Origin: Chloroflexota bacterium
GTDB taxonomy: Bacteria > Chloroflexota > UBA6077 > CF-72
Assembly (NCBI GenBank): GCA_019247515.1
Contig: JAFAOS010000168.1
Span: forward strand, 1 to 35,841
DNA: 35,841 bases
Direction: 5' to 3'
Position 1 is the stretch's first letter; each line of letters starts with the position of its first letter. The notes beneath the pieces are model-generated. The model searched no databases. It was not told the origin of the DNA and worked only from the letters and a program-made list of their open reading frames with translations. A program made the position numbers and the translations under genes. This document shows positions 8,795 to 17,219 of the stretch, one piece after another.

Positions 8795-9611
8795 GCTCGA
8801 CTCCCCGCGGCATCCCGGCGGGTTGTACCTGTCCCCGCCAGGCGCGAATCCGGTACCCGACCACCAGCCCGATCATCGACAACCCCAGTCGCACGGCCTT
8901 GCCCGCGTCGCCCGTGACGCTCGAGACGCCGATCCTGGGCAGGTAGTTCACTGGCACCTGGATCACGCGCAAGCCTGCCAGCAGGCTCAGCAGCATCATC
9001 TCGGGCCCGAACGCGCTGCCACCGACGGTGAACTGCGGCTCGAGCCGCGACAGCGCGTCACGGCGGATGAGTCGCATGGTGCACCCCACGTCGGTCAGGT
9101 TGGTGCTGTTGAACAGAAACTCCATGAGCTTGGCCACGCACCAGTTGCCCCAGCGCAGCCACATGCCCATGTTGGCGCCGCGCCAGATGAACGTGCGCGC
9201 CGTACGACTGCCATACACGACGTCGAAATCGTCCACATAGGCCAGCAGCTTGAACGTGTCGCGGCCGAGGAAGGTACCGTCGGGCTCCGAGACGACGATG
9301 TAGTCGCCCGCGGCCTCGCGCAGTCCGCGACGGATGGCAAAGCCGTAACCCTGACATGTCTCGTGGATCTCGCGCACCGTCGTGTCGCTGCGCACCTGGG
9401 CGATGGCCGCGGCGATCTCTTGGGACGTGCCAACGGCGGCATTGTTGTTGATGACGAGGATCTCGTCGACGACGTCGGTGCCCGCGAAATCCAGGATGGC
9501 CGCGCGAATGGAGTCACGCTCGTTGTAGGTTGGGAGCACGACGGAAATGCGGCTGCCGCGCCACGACACGTCTTTGAGCCTACCAGCCGAACCGCCCCGC
9601 GCGGCACTCAC
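8781..9611 (-). CDS. Glycosyltransferase family 2 (dolichyl-phosphate mannosyltransferase-like)
   Basis: A 276-residue GT-A fold transferase. Motifs: SVVLPTYNERDSI (nucleotide binding), ILVINNNAA, a conserved GYGFAIRRGLREA, the acidic VSEPDGTF in place of the DADG motif, and DVGCTMRLIRRDAL. It resembles DPM1-type enzymes without the C-terminal membrane helices, so it probably transfers a sugar to a lipid phosphate or a nascent glycan; the acceptor is unknown. The first start is GTG at 9611, but a GTG at 9569 (giving MSWRGSRISVVLPTYNE) fits the family N-terminus better and would remove most of the overlap with the divergent gene. Confidence 0.88.
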   Translation of the reverse strand: MSAARGGSAGRLKDVSWRGSRISVVLPTYNERDSIRAAILDFAGTDVVDEILVINNNAAVGTSQEIAAAIAQVRSDTTVREIHETCQGYGFAIRRGLREAAGDYIVVSEPDGTFLGRDTFKLLAYVDDFDVVYGSRTARTFIWRGANMGMWLRWGNWCVAKLMEFLFNSTNLTDVGCTMRLIRRDALSRLEPQFTVGGSAFGPEMMLLSLLAGLRVIQVPVNYLPRIGVSSVTGDAGKAVRLGLSMIGLVVGYRIRAWRGQVQPAGMPRGVELTRR

Positions 9612-10275
9612 CGCCGATGAGACCCTGCTTCAGTCGCCAGGAGTGCGGGTGTGGATGGCGTCCTCGCCCGCCGTCGTCGTGGGTCTTGGTCTGCACCGCC
9701 GGCTTGCGGCGATCGTCGATGCTGAACGCTGTCGGCGCGCCCATGTTGAAGTCATCGAGCGCAGCGCCGGCGGCGGAGCCCTGCTGCTGGACGAGCACAT
9801 GCTGTGCGGGGCGGTCTCCTTGCCGATCTCAAACGTGTCACAAGACGTGACCGAGTCCTACCGCTGGCTTGGCGATGCGCTCCTTCGCGCCCTGGGCGTT
9901 GCGTCCGCTCGCCGCGTCGAGGTCGCCGAAGCGCGCGAGGACGTGGCCCGCCTGCGCGCTTCGACGAGTCTTGTCGCCGGTGTGCTGCTGACCACGTGTT
10001 ACGGGGCGCTGTCGCCGCACGAGATCGTCGTCCAGCACAAGAAGCTCGTCGGCCTGGCCCAGGTCCGCCGACGCGACACCGCTCTCTTCCAATTCGGGAT
10101 TCTGCTCCGCGACCAGTCCGCGCTCGCCGACTATCTCAACGTGCCGGACGAGCCAACGCGGGAACGGCTCAGAGGCGCGCTGCGCCAACGGACGATCGGT
10201 CTTACGGCTGTGACAGACCAATCAGCTTCTGTAGTGGCCGCGGCAATCGTGGATGCCATGCCATCCGCTCCGTAA
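9547..10275 (+). CDS. Lipoate--protein ligase / BPL-LPL family protein
   Basis: A 242-residue protein of the biotin/lipoate ligase catalytic superfamily. Seen are the N-terminal ADETLL, the HRRLAAIVDAERCRR segment followed by ERSAGGGALLLDEHMLCG (the RxSGGG substrate loop), and KKLVGLAQVRRRDTALFQFG with the conserved lysine near residue 166. It is expected to activate and transfer lipoate or octanoate to lipoyl domains, but no lipoylated protein gene is nearby. The start is uncertain: ATG at 9547 or TTG at 9574; ADETLL must lie within the protein, so the start is upstream of 9616 and overlaps or abuts the divergent glycosyltransferase start. The 3' end overlaps the convergent phosphatase gene by 74 bp. 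Confidence 0.82.
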   Translation: MRLPRHDTSLSLPAEPPRAALTADETLLQSPGVRVWMASSPAVVVGLGLHRRLAAIVDAERCRRAHVEVIERSAGGGALLLDEHMLCGAVSLPISNVSQDVTESYRWLGDALLRALGVASARRVEVAEAREDVARLRASTSLVAGVLLTTCYGALSPHEIVVQHKKLVGLAQVRRRDTALFQFGILLRDQSALADYLNVPDEPTRERLRGALRQRTIGLTAVTDQSASVVAAAIVDAMPSAP

Positions 10276-11110
10276 GGCGCACCACTGCCTCCGGCGCACC
10301 CATCAGCAGCGGCCGACCCCAGTGGCGCAGCGCCGGCTCGCCTCTGCCTCGTTCGGGCGCGGCCGGAACGAAGCGTTCGAACGCCAGCCACTGTCCATCG
10401 GCCCACGTCAGCACCGAGCCGCCGGCTTCGCGCACGATCAACGCCCCGGCGGCGACGTCCCAGATGCTGGGTTTGATGAACACCCCCGCCCGCAAAGCGC
10501 CGCTGGCAATCAGCATCAATTCAGCCGTGCACGAGCCGGTGGTGCGCGCGTCGGGCAGCGCGCGCAGCTCGCGCGCCAGCGTCTTGTCGGGTCTTTTGAA
10601 CCTGAAGGCTCTGAGAAAGCCGCCCGGCAGGGCCATGATCTGGCCGCGCTCATCCTCGGCCTTCGAGACGCGGATCGGCATGTCGTCGAAGAAGGCGCCG
10701 CCCCCGAGCCGCGCGTGGTACACGCCCGCCTGGAGCGTGGGACCCACCGGCACCCAGATACAGCCGACCACCGGCGCGCCCGCCTCGAGCAGGCCCATCG
10801 AGATCCCGAACAGCGGCAGGCCCGAGGCGAAGTTCATAGTGCCGTCGATCGGATCGATGACCCAGACGTATCGCGCGTCCGCGGCGATGTCGTCGGCGTG
10901 CTCCTCGCCGAGTAGCCCGTGATCCGGAAACGCCGACCGCAGCTCGGCGCGCAGGAACGTCTCCGTATCCCGGTCGAGGGCCGTGACCGGGTTGTCGCGC
11001 TTCTTGCCCTTGAACTCCAGCGCCACGGTGGTACGGAACGCGGCCAGCGCCCGTTCGCCGGCTGCCCGGGCAAGCTGAACGGCGGTCGATTCAAAGGTCT
11101 CGAGCGTCAT
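10202..11110 (-). CDS. Inositol monophosphatase family protein
   Basis: A 302-residue metal-dependent phosphatase of the IMPase/FBPase superfamily. Metal-binding motifs are visible: GLLGEEH (near residue 68), VIDPIDGTMNFASGLPLF (near 86-103) and IWDVAAGALIVREAGG (near 221), with a regular N-terminal helix (AVQLARAAGERALAAF). Possible substrates include inositol-1-phosphate, histidinol phosphate or fructose bisphosphate. It is translationally coupled (ATGA overlap) to the upstream Gfo/Idh/MocA oxidoreductase, a family that includes myo-inositol dehydrogenases, which makes a role in cyclitol or sugar metabolism plausible (inference). Confidence 0.92.
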   Translation of the reverse strand: MTLETFESTAVQLARAAGERALAAFRTTVALEFKGKKRDNPVTALDRDTETFLRAELRSAFPDHGLLGEEHADDIAADARYVWVIDPIDGTMNFASGLPLFGISMGLLEAGAPVVGCIWVPVGPTLQAGVYHARLGGGAFFDDMPIRVSKAEDERGQIMALPGGFLRAFRFKRPDKTLARELRALPDARTTGSCTAELMLIASGALRAGVFIKPSIWDVAAGALIVREAGGSVLTWADGQWLAFERFVPAAPERGRGEPALRHWGRPLLMGAPEAVVRLTERMAWHPRLPRPLQKLIGLSQP

Positions 11111-12099
11111 ACGTCGCCGACAACCTCGACCTCGCGTCCGGTGCGCGACGACTCCTCGGCCGCCAGCAGCACCTCCAGGATGTGGCGTCCCCAGGCGGGG
11201 GACACGCGCAGCGCGTCGCGTCCGCGGATCGCGTCAACCAGGTTCTTCAGCTCCTCGGCGAAGGGGTCCACTGCCTGGAGCTCGATCGGTGCATACGCTG
11301 CGTTGCAGTCAATTGCCAGCTGGTTGGAGTAAGAGTCGAAGCGCAGCATTCCGGCTGTACACGCCACTTCGACCTCGCACTTCTCCACGCCGCGGTCCTT
11401 GTAACCCGTATGGGCGATCACCGCGCGCAAACCATTGCGCAGCGTGAGATACGCCAGGTTCGCGTCGTCGGCGGACAGGCCGTGAAACGGCGAGCCAATC
11501 CACGCCTGCACGGACGCGACCGACGTATCCAGCACCCAACACGTGCGGTCGATCATGTGCGCGCCGTTCATCAGCCACATGCCGCCACCGGTGGCTCGAT
11601 CGCGGAACCATGGCATGCGGTTTTCCAGCCCGAACGGCTTGTACCACGTGTCGGTGGCCAGCACCGGGCGGCCGATTTCGCCACCCTGCAGGATTTCCCG
11701 CGCGCGCACGGTTGTCGCGAAATAGCGTTGACTGTGCGCTACCAGTAGCTGGACTCCGGCGCGTTCAACCGCGTCGATGATCTGGTCGCACTCCTGCAGC
11801 GTGTCGGCCATCGGCTTTTCGAGAAACACGTGCTTGCCCGCCTGGACGGCTTGAATGCTTGCCGAGGCGTGCAGGAAGTTGGGCAGGGCGATCATGACCA
11901 GGTCCACGTCGTCCCTGTGCAGGATCGCCTCGGGCGAGGTGAAGGCCAGGCAGCCGTGCTGCTCGGCGAACGCGTCGGCGCGGGACTGGTCGGCATCGAA
12001 GACGGCGACCAGGCGTGCTTCAGCGCTCGCCGCGGTTGCGAGCGCATGCAAGTGGCCGGCGCGACCGGCGCCGAAGATGGCCACCCCGAGATCTGACAC
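11107..12099 (-). CDS. Gfo/Idh/MocA family oxidoreductase
   Basis: A 330-residue NAD(P)-dependent sugar or cyclitol dehydrogenase. N-terminal Rossmann motif GVAIFGAGRAGHLHA (residues 5-19), the family signature VQAGKHVFLEKPMADT (near 88-103) and a C-terminal alpha/beta domain beginning after HSQRYF; the catalytic region GGGMWLMNGAHMIDR matches the conserved DxGxH-like segment. The start is GTG at 12099, 29 bp after the end of dnaE on the same strand, and its stop overlaps the next start as ATGA. The substrate is unknown; inositol or a related polyol is suggested only by the neighbouring phosphatase. Confidence 0.92.
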   Translation of the reverse strand: MSDLGVAIFGAGRAGHLHALATAASAEARLVAVFDADQSRADAFAEQHGCLAFTSPEAILHRDDVDLVMIALPNFLHASASIQAVQAGKHVFLEKPMADTLQECDQIIDAVERAGVQLLVAHSQRYFATTVRAREILQGGEIGRPVLATDTWYKPFGLENRMPWFRDRATGGGMWLMNGAHMIDRTCWVLDTSVASVQAWIGSPFHGLSADDANLAYLTLRNGLRAVIAHTGYKDRGVEKCEVEVACTAGMLRFDSYSNQLAIDCNAAYAPIELQAVDPFAEELKNLVDAIRGRDALRVSPAWGRHILEVLLAAEESSRTGREVEVVGDV

Positions 12100-12128
12100 G
12101 CTGCCGAGTGTAGCCCCCTGCGGATCAG

Positions 12129-15100
12129 CTACACGTCGACGATCTGGAGATTGGCCTCACCCACCAGTGTCCGCACCTGCGACTCCAGCTCGCTCGAGTG
12201 CTTTACGGGGATGTCCGCGCCCGCCAGCTCGACGCGGCAGCCGCTTCGGTCATGGAGCACGAGCTGTATCTCGTCCCTCCCAGGAGAGCGCTCGACCAGC
12301 ACATGCAGCTGCTCGAGGAGCCGCACGCAGGCGTTGTCATCCGTGCGCGGCACCACCACGCGTAAAACGTGTCTCCCATTCGAGAGCACGCCCGCCTCGT
12401 TGTCCGCGTCCGCCCGTGCGCCTTCGCGGCGACGCGTCTCATGGCCGAGGTTCCCATTCGTGCGGCCGCCACTCGAAGCGTTCACCTGCGGGTCCCCGCT
12501 GGGGAATTGGGGCCGCGGCGCGGGAGTCCCATCGGCCGGCGGAGTCCACACTTCGGCCCGGTCGACGACCACCTGCGGTCGCTCACCGCGTGTATCCACC
12601 TTGCCTTCGATCACCAGGATCACGTCGTCTCGAAACACTTCCGCCGATCGCTCGTAGACCCGTGGAAAGACCACCGCTTCGATCGAGCCGTGCAGGTCTT
12701 CCAGCGTGACGACCGCCATTTGCGACTTCGTCTTGGTCAGAATCCGACGCACACCGGTGACCAGCCCGCCGATTTTGATCTTTTCGCCGCTCAGCTCGGC
12801 CGTCAGTTGGGTGGTGTCGTGGGTAAGCGTGGCGGCCAGCCAGGCGGAGGCCTCCATAAACGGGTGATCGCCGAACTGAAAGCCCAGGACTTCTTTTTCC
12901 CAGAGCGCGCGCTCGCGAGCCGCCGCCGCCGAGACCTCCGCGGTTGCGTCCGCGACGGGCGCCTCCAGGGGTAGTGCTGGAGTGGGCGCCGACTGCGCGT
13001 CGCCGAACATGTCGAACAGGCTGGTCTGGCCGGTGCTGGCCGCGCGCTGATCGATCTGCGCCGCGGCGATGGCCGAGTCCAGCCGTTTGGTCTCGAGCAG
13101 CGCCTCACGCGGGCCAAGTGAATCCATGGCGCCGCATTTGATCAGCGACTCCAGCACCCGCTTGTTGACGGTGTGCAGGTCCTGTCGGCGACAGAATTCC
13201 TCGAGTGACGTGTACGGTCCGTTGGCCTCGCGCTCGCGGACCATCAGCTCCACCGCGCCCTCGCCGACGTTCTTGACCGCGCCGAGTCCAAACCGAATCC
13301 CGTCGACCTCCACGCCAAAATCGAGCCAGGACGCATTGACATCCGGCGGCAAAATGGAAACCCCCAGGCGCCGACATTCGCCAACCACGCCGACGACCTT
13401 GTCCGTGTCCGCCGCGATCGTGCTCAAAACCGCCGCGAACCACTCCACCGGATAACTGGCCTTCAAATACGCCGTCTGATACGCAACCAGCGCGTAGCAG
13501 TAGGCATGTGCTTTGTTGAAGGCATAGCCCGCGAACGGTTGGAGCAGTTCCCACACGCTTTCGGCGGTTGATTTTGGATAGCCGTTGGCCTCCACCGATT
13601 CGATGAACTTCGGGCCCTCGCGGGCCATCACATCTTTTTCTTTCTTGCCCATCGCGCGGCGGAGGACGTCGGCCTGACCCAGGCTGTAGCCTGCCAGTTT
13701 GCGCACGACCTGGAGGACCTGGTCCTGGTAGACGATGACGCCGTAGCTTTCTTCGAGCACGTCGGCGAGCGCCGCGTCTGGCGGAGTGGCGGCTTCGCGT
13801 CCGTCGCGACGGGCGATGTAGCTGGGAATGTGCGCCATGGGCCCCGGTCGGTACAGGGCGACCAGCGCGGCGAGGTGGTCGAGCGTCGAGGGTTGGAGGT
13901 CGACCACCGCGCGCGTCATGCCTGAACCTTCAAGCTGGAATACGGTGCGCGTCTCACCGCGACCCAGCATCGCGTAGGTCTGCGGATCGTCCAGCGGCAG
14001 GCGCGCAAGGTCCAGCTCGATTCCGTGGCGAAGCTTGACGTTCTCCAGCGTCTTCGACAGCATGGTCAGGTTGGCCAGACCCAGGAAATCCATCTTGAGC
14101 AGGCCAATCTTGTCCAGGACCTTCATGTCGTATTGCGTCATGGCGCTGTCGCCGCGCGTGGCGCGCTGGAGCGGCACGTAATTGGTCAGCGGTTGATCGG
14201 CGACGACCACTCCAGCGGCGTGCGTGCCGGCGTGCCGCGCCACGCCCTCGACGCTCTGCGCGCGATCGATGAGCGTCTTGATGTGCGGCTGGGTGTCGTA
14301 CAGGGACTTGAGCTCGGGAATCTGCGCGAGCGCGTCTTTCAGCTTCAGTCCGATGGGCACCGGTGGAATGAGCTTCGCGACGCGGTCCACTTCGTTGAGG
14401 GGATAGTCGAGCGCTCGCCCCACGTCCCGAATAGCCGCGCGCGCGAGAAGACGCCCAAAAGTGATGATCTGCGCCACCCGCTCACGGCCGTAGCGGTCGA
14501 TCACGTACTGGATGACTTCGTCGCGCCGGTCGTCGGCGAAGTCCATGTCGATATCGGGCATCTGGATGCGTTCTGGATTCAGGAATCGTTCGAACGTCAA
14601 TCCGTAACGCACCGGGTCCAGGTCCGAGATGCCCAGGCAGTACAGGATGATGCTGCCGGCCGCCGAGCCGCGCGGGCCGCAAGGAATCCCTCGGCGGCGC
14701 GCCCAGTCCACGAAGTCCCACACGAACAGGATGTACGCGGCGAAACCGGTCTTGTCGACGACGTCCAGTTCATACCGCAGGCGTTGGCGGTGCTCGTCTT
14801 TGAGCTCCGCGCCATAGCGTCGCCGCAATCCATCCTCACAGGTCCGCGTCAAAAACTGCTGCGGAGTCTGACCGCTGGGGATGATGTGATCCAGCGCGGG
14901 AAAGCTGAGTCTGCCAAATTCCAGCTCCAGGTCGCACCGCTCGGCGATCGCGACCGTGTTGCGGAGCGCATCCGGGATATGGCCGAACAAACGCCACATC
15001 TCCTCTGGCGACTTCAGACAGAACGCGCCGCCCGGCTCCATGCGCATCCGCTTCGGGTCCTGATCGGTGCTGTTGGTCTGAACGCACAACAGCACGTCCT

Positions 15101-15896
15101 GCGCCGCGGCCTCGTCTGGAATCGTGTAGTGCGAATCGTTGGTCACCACCAGCGGAATGCCGAGCTGCTTGTTGAGCTCGATCAGCCCAGCGTTGACCAC
15201 CTGGTCGTCGGGATTGCCGTGGTCCTGCAGCTCGAGGAAGTAGTCTTCGCCAAAAACCTCCCGGTACCAGGCTGCCGCGTCGCGCGCTTTGAGAAAATCG
15301 GATTCGAGGATGGCGCGGGACGGCTCGCCGCTGTAACACGCGCTCAGCGCGATCAGACCCCTGGCGTGCTCGGCCAGCAGCGCGCGATCGATGCGCGGCT
15401 TGTAGTAGTAGCCCTCCAGGCTGGCGCGCGAGACCAGCTTCAGCAGGTTCTGATACCCCTCACGGTTCTTGGCCAGCAGGACCAGGTGAAAGTAATTGCG
15501 GTCCTGCCCGCCGCCCTTGTCGGCCATGCCGCGCGGGCTGACGTACGTCTCGACGCCGATGATGGGCTTGATGCCCACGCTCCGGGCGTACGTGTAGAAG
15601 TCGATGGCGCCGTACAGATTGCCGTGGTCCGTCAGCGCGATGGCGCGCATGCCCTGGCGCTTGGCGGTGTCGACGATGCGCTTGACGGGTGAAAGGCCGT
15701 CCAGCAGGGAGAACTCGCTGTGGACGTGCAGGTGCACGAAATCCTGGGCTGACGCGGCGAGCGGCCCCCCCGGCGGCTCGGGCATCTCGGCGGGCGCTTC
15801 CTCGGCGAGCACTTCGGGCTCGTACGCGTCAGCATCGATTTCGGCGTCTTCGTCCCACCAGGCGCGGACGTTGTCGAGCGGGTCAGCGACAGTCAT
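12129..15896 (-). CDS. dnaE: DNA polymerase III subunit alpha
   Basis: A 1,255-residue replicative polymerase. The PHP domain begins near residue 53 (FVHLHVHSEFSLLDGLSP, LTDHGNLYGAIDFY), the polymerase palm carries the metal-binding PDIDMDFADDRR near residue 450, the fingers and tandem helix-hairpin-helix region follow, and an OB fold (KIKIGGLVTGVRRILTKTKS) lies near 1035-1115. The PHP histidines look intact, so proofreading or pyrophosphatase activity is possible. Two features differ from E. coli DnaE: an acidic extension of about 50 residues at the N-terminus (DEDAEIDADAYEPEVLAEEA) and a Pro/Gly-rich linker after the OB fold before the C-terminal domain. The ATG start is inferred. Confidence 0.97.
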   Translation of the reverse strand: MTVADPLDNVRAWWDEDAEIDADAYEPEVLAEEAPAEMPEPPGGPLAASAQDFVHLHVHSEFSLLDGLSPVKRIVDTAKRQGMRAIALTDHGNLYGAIDFYTYARSVGIKPIIGVETYVSPRGMADKGGGQDRNYFHLVLLAKNREGYQNLLKLVSRASLEGYYYKPRIDRALLAEHARGLIALSACYSGEPSRAILESDFLKARDAAAWYREVFGEDYFLELQDHGNPDDQVVNAGLIELNKQLGIPLVVTNDSHYTIPDEAAAQDVLLCVQTNSTDQDPKRMRMEPGGAFCLKSPEEMWRLFGHIPDALRNTVAIAERCDLELEFGRLSFPALDHIIPSGQTPQQFLTRTCEDGLRRRYGAELKDEHRQRLRYELDVVDKTGFAAYILFVWDFVDWARRRGIPCGPRGSAAGSIILYCLGISDLDPVRYGLTFERFLNPERIQMPDIDMDFADDRRDEVIQYVIDRYGRERVAQIITFGRLLARAAIRDVGRALDYPLNEVDRVAKLIPPVPIGLKLKDALAQIPELKSLYDTQPHIKTLIDRAQSVEGVARHAGTHAAGVVVADQPLTNYVPLQRATRGDSAMTQYDMKVLDKIGLLKMDFLGLANLTMLSKTLENVKLRHGIELDLARLPLDDPQTYAMLGRGETRTVFQLEGSGMTRAVVDLQPSTLDHLAALVALYRPGPMAHIPSYIARRDGREAATPPDAALADVLEESYGVIVYQDQVLQVVRKLAGYSLGQADVLRRAMGKKEKDVMAREGPKFIESVEANGYPKSTAESVWELLQPFAGYAFNKAHAYCYALVAYQTAYLKASYPVEWFAAVLSTIAADTDKVVGVVGECRRLGVSILPPDVNASWLDFGVEVDGIRFGLGAVKNVGEGAVELMVREREANGPYTSLEEFCRRQDLHTVNKRVLESLIKCGAMDSLGPREALLETKRLDSAIAAAQIDQRAASTGQTSLFDMFGDAQSAPTPALPLEAPVADATAEVSAAAARERALWEKEVLGFQFGDHPFMEASAWLAATLTHDTTQLTAELSGEKIKIGGLVTGVRRILTKTKSQMAVVTLEDLHGSIEAVVFPRVYERSAEVFRDDVILVIEGKVDTRGERPQVVVDRAEVWTPPADGTPAPRPQFPSGDPQVNASSGGRTNGNLGHETRRREGARADADNEAGVLSNGRHVLRVVVPRTDDNACVRLLEQLHVLVERSPGRDEIQLVLHDRSGCRVELAGADIPVKHSSELESQVRTLVGEANLQIVDV

Positions 15897-15940
15897 CGGC
15901 TGCTCCCAATTTTAGGCGCCGACCCGCACACCTGTTCGAC

Positions 15941-16702
15941 TTATCGATCGTCGACCGGCATCACGAAACGATCGATCTGGTCGCCAAAATTGCGCCAGTC
16001 GCGGACCACGAGGTCGGCGTCGGTGACGACCCCGTCCTCGACTGCCGGCGGCGTAGCGGCCGGCACGTACAGGGCCGACCACAGCCCCGCGCGCCGCGCG
16101 CCTTCCACGTCCAGCTCTTCGACGTCTCCGACATGCAGCGCGTGCTCCGGCCGCGCCTCGCCCAGTTGCGCCAGCGCGTGGGCAAAGATGCTCGGGTGCG
16201 GCTTCGAGACACCGAACTCGTTGGAGAACACCGTGACGTCGAAGTACTCCAGCAGGCCGTGCCGCCGCAGCACCTCGCGCAGCACGCGCCCGCCCGCCAT
16301 CCCCGTATTGCAGATCACCCCGAGTCGATACCCGCGCTCGCGCATCGCCTTGACCGCCACGTGCACGTGCGGCATGGCGCTCGGCAACGGCTCGAGGGTG
16401 ATGTCCTCGTAGGCTTTCTCGACGACCTCGTAGGGGATGAGTCCCTCGGGGATGCCCAGCTCGCGCGCCAGCTCCGCCCAGCGGCCCGGCGGTCCGACGT
16501 CCTCGAGCGATTCGCGTGCCGCGGACGTCACCCGCTCGAGCGAGAAGTCGAACGCCGCCTTCAGCTGCTCGGGCGTGATGGCGTGCCCCGCGCCGACGAT
16601 GGCCGCGTGAAGCTGGGACATGCGCTGAGCGGTGCGCTCCGGCGTGACGGTGCCGTCGACGAGGGTCGACCAGAAGTCAAAGGTAACGGCGGCTAGTCGC
16701 AT
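15941..16702 (-). CDS. HAD family hydrolase
   Basis: A 253-residue haloacid-dehalogenase superfamily enzyme with a helical cap. The nucleophile motif is VTFDFWSTLVDG, where Trp replaces the second aspartate of the usual DxDxT; this DxWxT form occurs in a known HAD subset. Motif II/III appear as GVICNTGMAG and GVSKPHPSIF, and motif IV as LHVGDVEELDVEGARRAG. Replacement of the acid/base Asp suggests a dehalogenase-like or altered phosphatase activity, but the substrate is unknown. It begins 3 bp after the DUF7662-like gene and ends 44 bp before dnaE, all on one strand, so the three may be co-transcribed. Confidence 0.9.
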   Translation of the reverse strand: MRLAAVTFDFWSTLVDGTVTPERTAQRMSQLHAAIVGAGHAITPEQLKAAFDFSLERVTSAARESLEDVGPPGRWAELARELGIPEGLIPYEVVEKAYEDITLEPLPSAMPHVHVAVKAMRERGYRLGVICNTGMAGGRVLREVLRRHGLLEYFDVTVFSNEFGVSKPHPSIFAHALAQLGEARPEHALHVGDVEELDVEGARRAGLWSALYVPAATPPAVEDGVVTDADLVVRDWRNFGDQIDRFVMPVDDR

Positions 16703-16705
16703 GCG

Positions 16706-16984
16706 TCACCGCCGTCGAAAGGTGACGTTCTTCAGCAACAGATCGAGGTCCTCGACCGTCCAGCCGGCGCCCTCCCAGGCCCGCTGCTGCACCTGATCCT
16801 GCCAGTTGGCATCGATGCGTCCGCGCTTGACGCGTCCGCCGCGCCACCACTGTTCGTACTCCAGCGCCGAGGGCGGCAGCGGCTCGCCCAGCAGTTCCTC
16901 GAGGCGTTTGAAGCCCAGCGTCACCTGCTTCTGGCCTTTCGGCAGCGACTGCAGGAAGTCGGCAAGCGGCGCGTACTTGGGCAC
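16706..16984 (-). CDS. Small DUF7662-like protein (92 aa)
   Basis: A 92-residue basic protein whose pattern fits a family of small bacterial proteins, often annotated DUF7662, seen in many actinobacteria and firmicutes: an N-terminal YAPLADFLQSL, then VTLGFKRLEELLG, LPPSALEYEQWWRGG, a Trp-rich centre and a C-terminal AGWTVEDLDL...VTFRR. The function of the family is not known to me; nucleic-acid or partner binding has been suggested by context only. Start is GTG at 16984, because no in-frame ATG precedes the conserved N-terminus. It leads the HAD-dnaE group and is divergent from glnA. The family assignment comes from memory of the motif order. Confidence 0.8.
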   Translation of the reverse strand: MPKYAPLADFLQSLPKGQKQVTLGFKRLEELLGEPLPPSALEYEQWWRGGRVKRGRIDANWQDQVQQRAWEGAGWTVEDLDLLLKNVTFRRR

Positions 16985-17013
16985 TGCCCGTCAGCATACC
17001 CAGCAGGCGGTCC

Positions 17014-17030
17014 TTGTGCACTCTGCACAA
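17014..17030. promoter_or_regulatory. Perfect 7-bp dyad in the glnA / DUF7662 divergent promoter region
   Basis: TTGTGCA (17014-17020), spacer CTC, TGCACAA (17024-17030) form a perfect inverted repeat with a 3-bp spacer. It lies 30 bp from the leftward GTG start at 16984 and about 190 bp upstream of glnA, a good place for an operator serving one or both genes. The arm order is not the NtrC pattern and no regulator is assigned. Confidence 0.5.
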
Positions 17031-17202
17031 CTCGAGGCTGCCAACGTAGGGCAATCCACCCGGGGCGCGGGCCGCCAGCCGCCCACGACAATCGCCCTGC
17101 GGGTCCACGCAGCCCCGATCTCCTGGCGGCTGCGCGCAGAAGGAGCGCTGTCGACGCCGTCGCTGCTGGCCCCGCGCGACGGCGAAGTGGATAGACCTCG
17201 AG

Positions 17203-17207
17203 AGGAG
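17203..17207 (+). promoter_or_regulatory. Shine-Dalgarno AGGAG that supports the glnA start
   Basis: AGGAG is 12 bp before the ATG at 17220. No other good site precedes the family's N-terminus, which decides for this start; the frame upstream is open but has no glutamine synthetase similarity. Confidence 0.6.
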
Positions 17208-17219
17208 AAATTTCGTCGT

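Noticed and set aside
14025-15692. Long rightward open frame opposite dnaE (555 codons)
   Set aside because: It lies wholly antisense to dnaE, has no recognisable motif and is explained by the absence of stop codons opposite GC-rich coding DNA.
16806-17219. Upstream extension of the glnA frame
   Set aside because: The frame is open but overlaps the leftward DUF7662-like gene, shows no glutamine synthetase similarity, and a Shine-Dalgarno precedes the ATG at 17220.
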